From: Streptomonospora alba
Lineage (GTDB): Bacteria > Actinomycetota > Actinomycetes > Streptosporangiales > Streptosporangiaceae
Reading direction: 5' to 3'
DNA: 64,000 nt
Assembly: GCF_000826685.1 (NCBI RefSeq)
Contig: NZ_JROO01000031.1
Span: forward strand, 62,001-126,000
The notes beneath the pieces were generated by a model. The model worked only from the letters and a program-made list of their open reading frames with translations. It had not been told where the DNA came from and made no database searches. Shown here piece by piece: positions 17,420 to 25,945 of the stretch (position 1 is the stretch's first letter; every line of letters begins with the position of its first letter). A program made the position numbers and the translations under genes.

Positions 17420-18541
17420 ATGACACGACTCGCCCGCGAAACGATCCGGCGCCTGCCCAAGGTGCTGCTGCACGATCACCTCGTCGGCGGGCTCCGCCCG
17501 CAGACCGTGCTCGATCTGGCCGCCCGGAGCGGCACGACCGGGCTTCCCGCCGAGGACCCGGCCCGGTTGCGCGCCTGGTTCCGCGCCGCCGCGCCGACAC
17601 CCGAGGAGCGGGGCCGGCGCCTGGATCCGGTCGTCGCGCTGCTGCAGGACGCTCCGTCCCTGACGCGGGCCGCCGCCGAATGCGTCCAGGACCTCGCCGC
17701 GGACGGCGTCGTCTACGCCGAGGTCAAGCTCGCTCCCGAGCAGCACACCGAGGGCGGCCTGACCCGCGAGCAGGTCGTCGACGCGGTGCTGGAAGGGGTG
17801 CGGGTCGGTCAGGCCAAGGCACGCCTGTTCGGCGGCGACGTCGACGTGCGGCTGCTGCTGACGGCGATGCGCCAAGCCGCCGACTCGCTGGAGATCGCCG
17901 ACCTGGCGGTGCGCTACCGCTACGCCGGCGTGGTCGGCTTCGACATCGCCGGCCCCGAGGCCGGCTACCCGCCCACGCGTCACATCTCCGCGTGCGAGCA
18001 CGTCAAGCGCGCCAACTTCCACCTGACCCTGCACGCCGGCGAGGGGTTCGGGCTGTCCTCCATCTGGGAGGCGATCCAGTGGTGCGGCGCCGACCGGATC
18101 GGCCAGGGCGTGCGCATCGTCGACGACATCGCCGTGGCCGAGGACGGCTCGGCCAAGCTGGGCGAGCTCGCCGCCTACATCCGGGACACGCGCATCCCGC
18201 TGGAACTGTGCCCGGCGTCCAACGTCGCGAGCGGGGTACTGCCGTCGCTGGCCGAGCACCCGGTGGACACGCTGCGCCGGCTGCGGTTCCGTGTCACGGT
18301 CAACACCGACAACCGGCTGCTGGACAGCGGCGGCCTCACCGAAGAGCTGGCGCGACTCTGCGAGCAGTTCGGCTACACGGCCGAGACGCTGCGCTGGCTC
18401 ACGGTCAACGCGATGAAGTCGGCCTTCATCGGCCACGACGAGCGGCTGGCGCTCATCGACAGGGTGATCAAGCCCGGCTATGCCGAGCTGGAGAGCCGCT
18501 GGGCCAGCGCGGCGTTCTTCCGCCAAGAGGACCCCTGGTAA
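17420..18541 (+). CDS. add: Adenosine deaminase
   Basis: A 373-residue zinc aminohydrolase converting adenosine to inosine in purine salvage. The metal motif appears as LLHDHLVGGLRP (HxH at residues 18-20), the catalytic Glu region as TLHAGEGFG, and the late metal Asp region as TVNTDNRL. GADRIGQGVRI supplies the conserved His-equivalent region in an unusual form: the common GHG is RIGQGVR here, with Gln in place of His. The ATG has an AAGGAGG Shine-Dalgarno. It converges on the DUF4873 gene. Confidence 0.92.
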   Translation: MTRLARETIRRLPKVLLHDHLVGGLRPQTVLDLAARSGTTGLPAEDPARLRAWFRAAAPTPEERGRRLDPVVALLQDAPSLTRAAAECVQDLAADGVVYAEVKLAPEQHTEGGLTREQVVDAVLEGVRVGQAKARLFGGDVDVRLLLTAMRQAADSLEIADLAVRYRYAGVVGFDIAGPEAGYPPTRHISACEHVKRANFHLTLHAGEGFGLSSIWEAIQWCGADRIGQGVRIVDDIAVAEDGSAKLGELAAYIRDTRIPLELCPASNVASGVLPSLAEHPVDTLRRLRFRVTVNTDNRLLDSGGLTEELARLCEQFGYTAETLRWLTVNAMKSAFIGHDERLALIDRVIKPGYAELESRWASAAFFRQEDPW

Positions 18542-18662
18542 ACGGGCGGGAACCGGATCCGCGGTGCGATGCGCGTCCGCGGCCGGTGCGGGCCCCCTTC
18601 TGCCGGTGCGCGCACCGCGCGCCCCGCGCTCGCAACGGAGCGCAGGGCGCCTACGGCGCGTT

Positions 18663-18699
18663 CCGGGGCGGACGGTCCCCTCTTTCGAATCCGCCCCGG
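18663..18699. terminator. Bidirectional terminator between add and DUF4873
   Basis: CCGGGGCGGA and its exact complement form a 10-bp stem around a 17-base loop in the 165-base convergent gap. It ends 8 bases before the last codon of the leftward gene, so it can serve both directions. Confidence 0.7.
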
Positions 18700-18706
18700 A
18701 CGGCTG

Positions 18707-19030
18707 TCAGTCTTCGTCGGGCGTCACCTGCGGGACCGCGAAGGGCGGGGTGCCGCTGCCGACGATGCGGTATCCGCCCCACACGTTGGTCTCGGCGAGC
18801 TTGCCCCGGCCCTCGTGGCCTTCGGGGGTGCGCAGCACGATCGCGGTGTCACCGGACGTGTAGGCCGCGTCGGCGACCGGGTCGGCGGAGACGCGGCCCA
18901 CCCACCGGTAGCCGCCCTCCAGAGGATCGAAATGCCCGGAGACGTGCACCTCGACCTCGGCCTCGGCGCCGCCGGCGACCAGGGTCGCCGGTCCGTGGTA
19001 CTCCTCCTCGTCGTCGCCCATACCGCTCAC
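18707..19030 (-). CDS. DUF4873 domain protein
   Basis: A 107-residue acidic protein composed almost entirely of a DUF4873 domain (EEEYHGPATLVAGGAEAEVE, GHFDPLEGGYRWVGRVSA, NVWGGYRIVGSG). DUF4873 is known mostly beside or fused to flavin monooxygenases, and here it is the last gene of the oxygenase operon, 58 bases after the monooxygenase. The GTG at 19030 is chosen over an internal ATG because AAGGAGG sits 5 bases upstream. Its role is unknown; an accessory or substrate-binding part of the oxygenase is plausible. Confidence 0.8.
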   Translation of the reverse strand: MSGMGDDEEEYHGPATLVAGGAEAEVEVHVSGHFDPLEGGYRWVGRVSADPVADAAYTSGDTAIVLRTPEGHEGRGKLAETNVWGGYRIVGSGTPPFAVPQVTPDED

Positions 19031-19088
19031 GGCGACCTCCTTCCCGCTTCCGGCCGGGGCTCTCGGCTGCAGCGCGTGCTCGCGGCGG

Positions 19089-20663
19089 TCACCGCGGCGC
19101 GAGCGCCCCGCGCGCCTCGGCCCGCGCGCCCTGCCGGCTGCGCGTGCGCTCAGCGCCCGGGACGGCGCCCAGGTGGTAGTTGCCGGGGTCGAAACGGCCG
19201 GTGCGCAGCTTGTAGTCCCAGGTGAATCCGGGCCACAGGGTGGTGTTGCGGCCCTGGTCGTTGAGGTACCAGCTGTCGCAGCCGCCGGTGACCCACACGG
19301 TCCCTTCCATCTTCTTCTGCACCCACTGGGTGTAGGCCTCCTGCGCCTCGGCGCGCGGCTCCAGCCGGTCGGTGCCGCGGTCGTGGGCGTAGCGCAGCGC
19401 GGCCATGGTGTAGCCGACCTGGGCTTCGAGCATGAACAGCTGGGAGGTGTGACCCAGTCCGGTGTTCGGGCCGGCCAGCACGAACAGGTTGGGATAACCG
19501 GCGACGGTGGTGCCTCGAAGCGCGCTCATGCCCGCCTCCTGATTCCAGCGGTCGGCCAGCAGCACACCCTCGGCGTCGCGGATCCGGTGGGCGATGGGGC
19601 TGTCGGTGACGTGGAACCCGGTGCCGAATATCAGCGTGTCCACCTCGTGGCGGGTGCCGTCGCGGGTGACGACGGCATCGGGCTGGACCTCGGCGATGGA
19701 GTCGGTGACCACATCCACGTTGGGCGCGTTCAGCGCCGGATAGTAGTCGTTGGACAGCAGGATGCGCTTGCAGCCGATGGTGTAGTCGGGGATCAGCTTG
19801 CGGCGCAGTTCGGGGTCCTTCACACCGCGCCGGAGGTTGGCCAGCGCGAGCTTCTCGACGACCGTGAGCAGTCGCGTGTTCTTGGCGAAGCCGAAGATGT
19901 AGTTCTCCCGGCCCCAGTAGATGAGGGTGCGGGCCAGGCGCTGGACCGCCGGCACGGCGTTGTAGATCCGCCGCTCCAGGGCGGTGATGTTGCGGTCGTG
20001 CCGCGGGATCACCCAGGGCGGGGTGCGCTGGAACACCCGCATCTCGCCGACCTTGGGCTGGATCTCGGGGATGAACTGGATCGCCGAGGCGCCCGTGCCG
20101 ACCACGCCGACCTTGCGGCCGGTGAGGTCGTGGTCGTGGTCCCAGGTGGCGGAGTGGAAGACCCTTCCCTCGAACGAGTCGAGCCCGGGCAGGTCGGGGA
20201 TGGACGGGTCGGCCAGCGGGCCGCAGCCGGTGACCAGGAACTGCGCGGTGACCGTGCCGCCGGTGGTGTGCACCCGCCAGCGGTTGCCCTCGGGCTCCCA
20301 ACGGGCCTCGGTCACATCGTGGCCGAAGCGCACGTGGCGGACCACGTCGTAGTCCTTGGCCACCCGGCGCAGGTAGTCCCAGATCTCGGGCTGCGGCGAG
20401 AAGCTGCGGCTCCAGTCGGGGTTGGGAGCGAAAGAGAAGGAGTACAGGTGCGAGGGGACGTCGCACGCGGCACCGGGGTAGGTGTTGTCGCGCCAGGTGC
20501 CGCCGACGTCGTCGGCGCGCTCCAGCAGCACGATGTCTTCGAGCCCGGCCTGTTTGAGCCGGACCGCTGTGCCGATTCCGGCGAACCCGGTGCCGATGAC
20601 GGCGACCCGGTAATGGGGAGGCGCCGCCTCCTGGTTCTCGGACACGTCCTGGGCTTCGGTCAC
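19089..20663 (-). CDS. Baeyer-Villiger-type flavin monooxygenase
   Basis: A 524-residue class B flavoprotein. The FAD motif VAVIGTGFAGIGTAVRL is near residue 20, the Baeyer-Villiger fingerprint FEGRVFHSATW near residue 165, and the NADPH Rossmann motif VGVVGTGASAIQF shortly after. DTLIFGTGFHVTD is the late conserved segment. It should use NADPH and O2 to oxygenate a ketone, aldehyde or other lipophilic substrate. The GTG at 20663 follows AAAGGA. The gene lies 107 bases after the diiron oxygenase and 58 before DUF4873, on one strand. Confidence 0.9.
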   Translation of the reverse strand: MTEAQDVSENQEAAPPHYRVAVIGTGFAGIGTAVRLKQAGLEDIVLLERADDVGGTWRDNTYPGAACDVPSHLYSFSFAPNPDWSRSFSPQPEIWDYLRRVAKDYDVVRHVRFGHDVTEARWEPEGNRWRVHTTGGTVTAQFLVTGCGPLADPSIPDLPGLDSFEGRVFHSATWDHDHDLTGRKVGVVGTGASAIQFIPEIQPKVGEMRVFQRTPPWVIPRHDRNITALERRIYNAVPAVQRLARTLIYWGRENYIFGFAKNTRLLTVVEKLALANLRRGVKDPELRRKLIPDYTIGCKRILLSNDYYPALNAPNVDVVTDSIAEVQPDAVVTRDGTRHEVDTLIFGTGFHVTDSPIAHRIRDAEGVLLADRWNQEAGMSALRGTTVAGYPNLFVLAGPNTGLGHTSQLFMLEAQVGYTMAALRYAHDRGTDRLEPRAEAQEAYTQWVQKKMEGTVWVTGGCDSWYLNDQGRNTTLWPGFTWDYKLRTGRFDPGNYHLGAVPGAERTRSRQGARAEARGALAPR

Positions 20664-20702
20664 GTCAGCCGATCCTTTCCGGCCGGTCGAGCGGGCGGTC
20701 GG

Positions 20703-20741
20703 CCCGCCGGGCCCGCGCGCAGCGCAGCGGGGCCCGGCGGG
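20703..20741. terminator. Intercistronic hairpin inside the oxygenase operon
   Basis: CCCGCCGGGCCC and its complement make a 12-bp stem around a 15-base loop in the 107-base gap between the diiron oxygenase and the monooxygenase. It may partly terminate or stabilise the message; without a U tract its effect is uncertain. Confidence 0.45.
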
Positions 20742-20770
20742 GCGGCCGGCGGTGGAGCCGGCCCGGTAGC

Positions 20771-21727
20771 TCAGGCGCGTTGAGTTTCCGGGCCGGCGGT
20801 CGAGGGGGCGGGTGCGTCGCGGCGGCCCAGCAGCCCGGCCTTGCGCCACAGGAATCGGCCGGGGCCCGAGATGGCGCCTGCGCGGTCGAGGGTGGCCACG
20901 ACCTTGCGGGCCGCCCAGGTCTTCGTGTCGATCCAGTGGGGGTTGCGGCGGGCGGCCTTGCGTGCCGCGCGGGGATCGAGGCCGACGCGCTCGTAGACCT
21001 TGGGGCTGATCAGCCGCGTCGCCGAGTAGTAGACGACCAGGCCCAGGACGAAGCGGCTGTAGTGCTGGACGAGGGGTCCGCGCTTCTGCCAGTCGCGCGC
21101 GAACTCCTCGCGGGCGTAGCGCATGTGCCGCGCCTCTTCCACGACGTGGATGCGCGAGACCGCCCGGGTCAGGGGCTCCAGCTCCTCGTCGGCCATGATC
21201 TCCCGCTGGAGCTGGTCGAGGATCTCCTCGACGAACAGCGCGCCGCTGAAGGTCAGGGGGCCGTTGGAGATCGTCTTGAAGACCTTGCCCAGGAAGTGCG
21301 TGACGGGGTCGAGCCGGTAGAAGGGGGCGTCGAGCTTGCCCAGCAGCTTGGCGAACATGACCGAGTGCCGGCATTCGTCGGCGATCTCGGTGTAGGCGTA
21401 CTGCACGTGGTTGGTGGTGGGATCGCGGTCGTAGGCATGGCGCACGAGCATCTGCATCAGGATCGTCTCGAACCAGATCCCGATGCTGGCGACGCTGGCG
21501 ATCTCCTGGCGGCTGAGCTCCTTGCGCTGGTCCTCGGTGAGCGTCTCCCACAGCTCGGTGCCGTAGAGGGAGATCCGCTCGGGCCGGATCGCGTACAGGT
21601 CCGGATCGACGGGGGCGTCCCAGTCGATCTCCACGAGGGGGTCGAAGGACGCCTTGGCCGACGAGCGCAGCAGGCGTTTGGCGATGTCTTCGCGGTCGGT
21701 CGTGCGGGTCTGCGGCTCAACGGTCAA
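20771..21727 (-). CDS. AurF-like diiron oxygenase
   Basis: A 318-residue helical protein of the AurF/p-aminobenzoate N-oxygenase-like family. Likely iron ligands can be counted: Glu in IWFETI (87), EIADECRH (Glu118, His121), VEEIL (Glu168), then RIHVVEEARHM (His194, Glu198, His201). This matches the 4-5 carboxylate and 3-histidine pattern of a non-heme diiron site. The start is TTG at 21727, 8 bases after GGAGG; no ATG or GTG fits as well. It is the first gene of the operon with the monooxygenase and DUF4873. Relatives were long annotated as metal-dependent hydrolases; the substrate is unknown. Confidence 0.83.
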   Translation of the reverse strand: MTVEPQTRTTDREDIAKRLLRSSAKASFDPLVEIDWDAPVDPDLYAIRPERISLYGTELWETLTEDQRKELSRQEIASVASIGIWFETILMQMLVRHAYDRDPTTNHVQYAYTEIADECRHSVMFAKLLGKLDAPFYRLDPVTHFLGKVFKTISNGPLTFSGALFVEEILDQLQREIMADEELEPLTRAVSRIHVVEEARHMRYAREEFARDWQKRGPLVQHYSRFVLGLVVYYSATRLISPKVYERVGLDPRAARKAARRNPHWIDTKTWAARKVVATLDRAGAISGPGRFLWRKAGLLGRRDAPAPSTAGPETQRA

Positions 21728-21830
21728 CGTCGGTCCTCCTTGTCCTCATCCGGCGACGGCCCGGCGGTCGCCGTCCCGCGGGCCGCACCCTGAGGGTGGG
21801 ATGTGATCTCGTCCACACCGTGGATGCCGA

Positions 21831-21854
21831 AACATTACAACGGTCATTGTCACA
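21831..21854 (-). promoter_or_regulatory. Operator-like motif, site A, in the oxygenase-operon promoter
   Basis: On the minus strand this reads TGTGACA-N7-TTGTAATGTT. It lies in and around the spacer of a good promoter: -35 TTGAAT (21860-21855), 17-base spacer, -10 TAATGT (21837-21832). This would start transcription about 97 bases before the oxygenase TTG. The same motif recurs at 25810-25833. It sits between the oxygenase and the MerR gene, and MerR-family proteins bind promoter spacers, so MerR binding is a reasonable inference. Confidence 0.6.
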
Positions 21855-21956
21855 ATTCAAGTGGTAGATGAAAGGCGGAGGAAGCGGCGCCACGAGGGCG
21901 CCGCGGCCGCTTGAGGCGCGCTCGCGCGACTCCGCGAGACCTCGGCCGCGACGCCC

Positions 21957-21962
21957 TAGGCT
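21957..21962 (+). promoter_or_regulatory. -10 element (TAGGCT), leaderless MerR gene
   Basis: TAGGCT is followed by 6 bases and ATG at 21969, with no Shine-Dalgarno. The regulator is probably made from a leaderless transcript. Confidence 0.45.
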
Positions 21963-21968
21963 TGGGGC

Positions 21969-22805
21969 ATGGCCGAATACCGCATCGACGAGTTGGCGCG
22001 GCTCTCTGGGACGACGGTGCGAAACGTCCGCGTCTACCAGGACCGGGGGCTCCTCTCGCCGCCCCGCCGCGAAGGCCGCGTGGGCATCTACACCGAGGCC
22101 CACCTGGCGCGCTTGCGGCTGATCGGCCAGTTGCTCAAACGGGGCTACACCTTCGCCAACATCAGCGAGCTCATCACCGTCTGGGAGCGCGGCGGCGACC
22201 TCCAGGACATCCTCGGCTTCGAGTCGGCCATGGGCGACCCCTGGTCGGACGAGATCCCCGGCTACATCACCATGTCCGAGCTGCGCACGATGTTTCCGGG
22301 ACAGGTCAGCGCACCCAACATCACCCGTGCGCTGCGGTTGGGCCTGATCGAGCGCGAAGGGCTGCGCTTCCGCGTGCCGAGTCCCCGGCTCCTCAACGCC
22401 GGTGGGGAGCTTGTGGCGGCGGGCATGGACCTGAGTACCGTGCTGGACATCTCCGAGCGGCTGAAGGAGCGCGTCGGCGCCCTCGCCGGCGAGCTGGTGC
22501 GCACGGTGGCCGACCACATCCTCGCTCAGCACGCTCCCCAGGGCCTCCTGCAGGGCGAGGAGATCGCCGAGACCGCCACGCTGGTGCGCCGGCTGCGGCC
22601 GCTGGCCCAGACCGCCGTCGACGCGATGCTCGCCGACGCCATGGCCCGAAGCCTGCAGGAGGTGCTGGGCGAGCACTTCGCCGAGGTGCTCGAACACATC
22701 AACGAGCGCAAGAGCGCCGCGGACGGCGTCGATACCGAGGACGGCGACGCGCCCGGCGACGGGCCGGACGGCGGGGCCGCCGAGGCCGGGCAGCGCTCGG
22801 CCTGA
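21969..22805 (+). CDS. MerR-family transcriptional regulator
   Basis: A 278-residue regulator. The N-terminal MerR winged helix is clear: YRIDELARLSGTTVRNVRVY, then QDRGLLSPPRREGRVGIYTE, and LKRGYTFANISELIT. The long C-terminal part (residues 90-245) has a second wing-like segment (MSELRTMFPGQVSAPNITRA) and helices suited to ligand binding. The tail is acidic and disordered. It is divergent from the diiron oxygenase operon and its stop is one base from the stop of the convergent hydrolase gene. It is the natural candidate to bind the shared motif at sites A and B. Confidence 0.88.
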   Translation: MAEYRIDELARLSGTTVRNVRVYQDRGLLSPPRREGRVGIYTEAHLARLRLIGQLLKRGYTFANISELITVWERGGDLQDILGFESAMGDPWSDEIPGYITMSELRTMFPGQVSAPNITRALRLGLIEREGLRFRVPSPRLLNAGGELVAAGMDLSTVLDISERLKERVGALAGELVRTVADHILAQHAPQGLLQGEEIAETATLVRRLRPLAQTAVDAMLADAMARSLQEVLGEHFAEVLEHINERKSAADGVDTEDGDAPGDGPDGGAAEAGQRSA

Positions 22806-22806
22806 G

Positions 22807-23742
22807 TCACTGCGCGGGCCCCGCCATCGCGGCACGGCACAGTGCGGACAGCTCCGCGCCGACCGCCTCCGGCGCCTCGAAGGGGAGCATGTGCCCGCAG
22901 GCGGGCAGCATCCGCAGCTGCGCTCGCGGCAGCCCCCGGGCGAGTTCCCGGGGGAGGCGCCTGCCGATCAGGCGGTCGCGCCCGCCCGCGAGCACGCGCA
23001 CCGGCAGCGCGCCCAGCGCGCCGAGTCCGCTGCTCAGGTCGTCGCCGGTCAGGGACTCGTAATAGCCCGCGACCACATCGGTGGGGGTGCTGTGGACGAG
23101 CTCGGCGCACTCGCGCACGTGCAGCGGATCGGCGGCGGGTCCGAAGGCCGCCCGCCGGACCGCGGCCCGGTAGGCGGTCGTGTGCGGGGGAAGCAGGAGG
23201 CGCAGCCGGTCGACGGCGGCGGGCGCCCGCCCCAGCGCGCGCACCGCGGTCCGCCGGGCGGCGCCCGCCATCTGCGCACCGAGCGGCCGGCCGGGACCGG
23301 GCTCCAGTCGACCCGCCGCGGTGGCCGCCAGCAGTACCCCGGCGACCCGCTCGGCGACGAGGCCGGGATGCGCGGCGGCCAGCGCCATGATCGCCCGGCC
23401 GCCCATGGAGTGCCCGCCCAGCACCACCGGTCCCTCCGGGGCGCAGGTCTGCAGGACCTGCCTCAGGTCGTCTCCGAGAGCCGCGTTGCCCAGGGGACGG
23501 CTGCCCCGGGTGGAACCGCCGTGGCCGCGCTGGTCCCAGCGGACGGTGCGCACCGCGCCGTCGGGGTCGGCGGACAAGCGGGTGGCCTGCAGGCGCCAGG
23601 TGTCGGAGGACATCATCCAGCCGTGGCCGAGCACGGCGGTCACGGGCGCGTCGGCCGGACCGCGGATGTGCACCCGCAGTTCGGCGCCGTCGGTCGTGTG
23701 CACGATCCGGGTCCGGTCGGCGGCATGGCGCAGGGGGATCAC
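22807..23742 (-). CDS. Alpha/beta hydrolase
   Basis: A 311-residue alpha/beta-fold hydrolase. The oxyanion motif VLGHGWMMSSDTW is near residue 38, the nucleophile elbow is GGHSMGGRAIM, an acid residue lies in LAGGRDRLIG, and the catalytic His is in CGHMLPFEAP. The GTG at 23742 follows AAGGAGG by 5 bases. It lies 121 bases downstream of the GMC oxidoreductase on the same strand, with a strong hairpin between them. In context it may hydrolyse an ester made by the Baeyer-Villiger enzyme, which is inference. Confidence 0.8.
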   Translation of the reverse strand: MIPLRHAADRTRIVHTTDGAELRVHIRGPADAPVTAVLGHGWMMSSDTWRLQATRLSADPDGAVRTVRWDQRGHGGSTRGSRPLGNAALGDDLRQVLQTCAPEGPVVLGGHSMGGRAIMALAAAHPGLVAERVAGVLLAATAAGRLEPGPGRPLGAQMAGAARRTAVRALGRAPAAVDRLRLLLPPHTTAYRAAVRRAAFGPAADPLHVRECAELVHSTPTDVVAGYYESLTGDDLSSGLGALGALPVRVLAGGRDRLIGRRLPRELARGLPRAQLRMLPACGHMLPFEAPEAVGAELSALCRAAMAGPAQ

Positions 23743-23764
23743 GGGTGCCTCCTTCGTGTCGTGG

Positions 23765-23810
23765 CGCCTCCTCGGCCGCGGTACCGGGGGAGGCCGCGGC
23801 CGAGGAGGCG
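23765..23810. terminator. Strong hairpin between GMC oxidoreductase and hydrolase
   Basis: A perfect 17-bp stem (CGCCTCCTCGGCCGCGG and its complement) with a 12-base loop lies 54 bases after the GMC stop on the minus strand. It probably terminates or attenuates GMC transcription before the hydrolase. Confidence 0.75.
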
Positions 23811-23863
23811 GGTGGAAGCGGGCCGGGCCGCCGCCGCGCGGCGCCCCGACCGGCCCGGGTCGG

Positions 23864-25729
23864 TCAGGTCGGGCGGGTCGCCTCCGCGGAGCCGGAGTCG
23901 GCCTCGCGATTCTCGACCACGCTCAGCGGCAGCGGGACGGTGAAGCGCAGCTCCGCCATCGCCCCTGCCGGGACCGCCGGGTTGTTCGGGAACACCGGGT
24001 CGATTCGGCGGTAGGCCTCGCCGGGAGCGGGACGGGGGTCCTCCTCGCCCTTGTTGGGCCAGCACGACATCGCCCGCTCCGCCTGAGCGGTGATGGTCAG
24101 CGACGGGTTGACGCCGAGGTTCGCCGAGACCGCCGAGCCGTCGACCACGTGCACGCCGGGATGGCCGTAGAGCCGGTGGTAGGGGTCGACGACCCCCTCC
24201 TCGGGGGAGGAGCCGATCGGGCACCCGCCCAGGAAGTGCGCGGTCAGCGGGATGTCCAGCACCTCGCCGATCGTGCCGCCGGCGTGGCCGTCGATCTCCT
24301 CGGCCAGGCGGGTCATCACCTCCTGGCCCTGGGGGATCCAGGTGGGATTGGGCTCGCCGTGGCCCTGGCGCGAGCTCAGCACCCGCCCGCCCAGCAGGCC
24401 GCGCTTGGTGAACGTCGTCAGCGAGTTGTCCAGCGACTGCATGACCAGGCCGATGATCGTGCGCTCGGAGAAGCGCCGCACCGAGAGGCTGCGCGCGAAG
24501 ACGCGGGGGTTGCGCGCGGCCACCCCCAGGAACCGAAGCCACCGCGGAACGCGGCCGCCGCCGGGTACCTGCACCGTGGCCAGCAGTCCCATCGCGTTGG
24601 ACCCCTTGCCGTAGCGGACCGGCTCCACGTGGGTGCGGGAGTCGGGGTGCATCGACGACGTGATGGCCACGCCCTGGGAGAAGTCCTCGGCCGGCTCGAC
24701 GTCCTTGTCCATCGCCCCGGCCAGCGACTCGGAGTTCGTCCGCGTCAGCGTGCCCAGCCGGTCGGAGATCCGCGGCAGCATGCCGTTCTCGCGCATGCGG
24801 TGCAGCAGCGTCTGGGTGCCGTAGGTGCCGGCGGCCACCACCACGTGGCGGGCGGTGAAGGTGCGGGCGTACTTGCGCCTGCGCGGTGCGCCGGTGGCCA
24901 GCGTGTCCACCGCGTAGCCGGCGCCCTCGGGGGCGTCGGCGGGCAGTTCGCGCAGCCGCTCCACGGTGGTCATGGGGTGGACCACCGCGCCGTCGCGCTC
25001 GGCGAAGTACAGGTAGTTCTCGGTGAGCGTGTTCTTGGCGCCGTGACGGCAGCCGGTCATGCACGAACCGCACTCGGTGCAGGCGTTGCGCTTGGGCCCG
25101 GCGCCGCCGAAGTAGGGGTCGCCGCCGCACTCGCCCGGCGCGGCGCGGTGGTCGCCGTCGCCGTCGTCGCCGTCACCGAAGTAGACGCCGACGGGCGCCA
25201 GGTGGAAGCTCTCGCCCACCCCCATGTCGTCGGCGACCTTCTTCAGGTGCACGTCGGAAGGGGTCATCGTCGGGTTGGTGCGCACGCCGAGCATGCGGCG
25301 GGCCTGGTCGTAGTAAGGGGCGAGCTCCGAGCGCCAGTCGGTGATGTCGCGCCACTGCGGGTCTTCGTAGAAGTCGTCGAGCGGGGTGTAGAGGGTGTTG
25401 GCGTAGTTCAGCGAACCTCCGCCGACTCCGGCGCCCGCCAGGATCATCACGTCACGCAGCAGGTGTATGCGCTGGATGCCGTACATGCCCAGTCGGGGCG
25501 CCCATATGAAGTTCTTCACATCCCATGAGGTCTTTGGGAGAGTCTCCGGGGTGAAGCGGCGGCCGGATTCGAGGATGCCGACGCGGTAGCCCTTTTCGGT
25601 CAGTCGCAGGGCGCTGACGGCACCTCCGAAACCCGAGCCGATGACGACGACGTCGTAGTCGAAACCGTCTGAGCCGGGGGCCGCCGCCTGGCCCTCCTGG
25701 GGGGTTGTGTATGTCTCGTGGGTTGCCAC
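23864..25729 (-). CDS. GMC oxidoreductase, cholesterol-oxidase (ChoD)-like
   Basis: A 621-residue FAD-dependent GMC-family oxidoreductase. The FAD motif VVVIGSGFGGAVSALRL is near residue 26. GAGVGGGSLNYANTLY follows, and a Cys-rich segment CTECGSCMTGCRHGAKNTL is near residues 218-236. The C-terminus has THFLGGCPIG-like AHFLGGCPIG, HVVDGSAV and NPSLTITAQAERA. The Cys segment is typical of the mycobacterial ChoD-like group annotated as cholesterol oxidase, whose true substrates are uncertain. The GTG at 25729 is chosen for the GGAAGG upstream and the start of homologous sequence. It is divergent from the DUF6230 gene across site B. Confidence 0.86.
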   Translation of the reverse strand: MATHETYTTPQEGQAAAPGSDGFDYDVVVIGSGFGGAVSALRLTEKGYRVGILESGRRFTPETLPKTSWDVKNFIWAPRLGMYGIQRIHLLRDVMILAGAGVGGGSLNYANTLYTPLDDFYEDPQWRDITDWRSELAPYYDQARRMLGVRTNPTMTPSDVHLKKVADDMGVGESFHLAPVGVYFGDGDDGDGDHRAAPGECGGDPYFGGAGPKRNACTECGSCMTGCRHGAKNTLTENYLYFAERDGAVVHPMTTVERLRELPADAPEGAGYAVDTLATGAPRRRKYARTFTARHVVVAAGTYGTQTLLHRMRENGMLPRISDRLGTLTRTNSESLAGAMDKDVEPAEDFSQGVAITSSMHPDSRTHVEPVRYGKGSNAMGLLATVQVPGGGRVPRWLRFLGVAARNPRVFARSLSVRRFSERTIIGLVMQSLDNSLTTFTKRGLLGGRVLSSRQGHGEPNPTWIPQGQEVMTRLAEEIDGHAGGTIGEVLDIPLTAHFLGGCPIGSSPEEGVVDPYHRLYGHPGVHVVDGSAVSANLGVNPSLTITAQAERAMSCWPNKGEEDPRPAPGEAYRRIDPVFPNNPAVPAGAMAELRFTVPLPLSVVENREADSGSAEATRPT

Positions 25730-25802
25730 GGCCTCGCCTTCCTGAGCCGTCCATGCTGCTGAGGGCCGTCCTCGCGGCGGAAGTCGCACGTGAGGCAGGC
25801 GG

Positions 25803-25833
25803 TTGGAAATGTGACATCAACTATTGTAATGTT
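25803..25833 (+). promoter_or_regulatory. Promoter with operator-like motif, site B, for DUF6230/DUF6114
   Basis: -35 TTGGAA (25803-25808), an 18-base spacer and -10 TAATGT (25827-25832) predict a start about 107 bases before the DUF6230 ATG. The segment 25810-25833 reads TGTGACA-N7-TTGTAATGTT, identical to site A in all 17 fixed positions. On the opposite strand the same bases give TACAAT, a possible -10 for the divergent GMC gene. Confidence 0.6.
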
Positions 25834-25945
25834 CATCACCTACCAGCGGGTAAGGTGTCCTGGTTAACACATCGCCGCGCATACCTCACACCCCCTCGCC
25901 CCGTCGCGGACACCGGCATTCGTTGTCCGTAAAGGAGGAAGTTCA

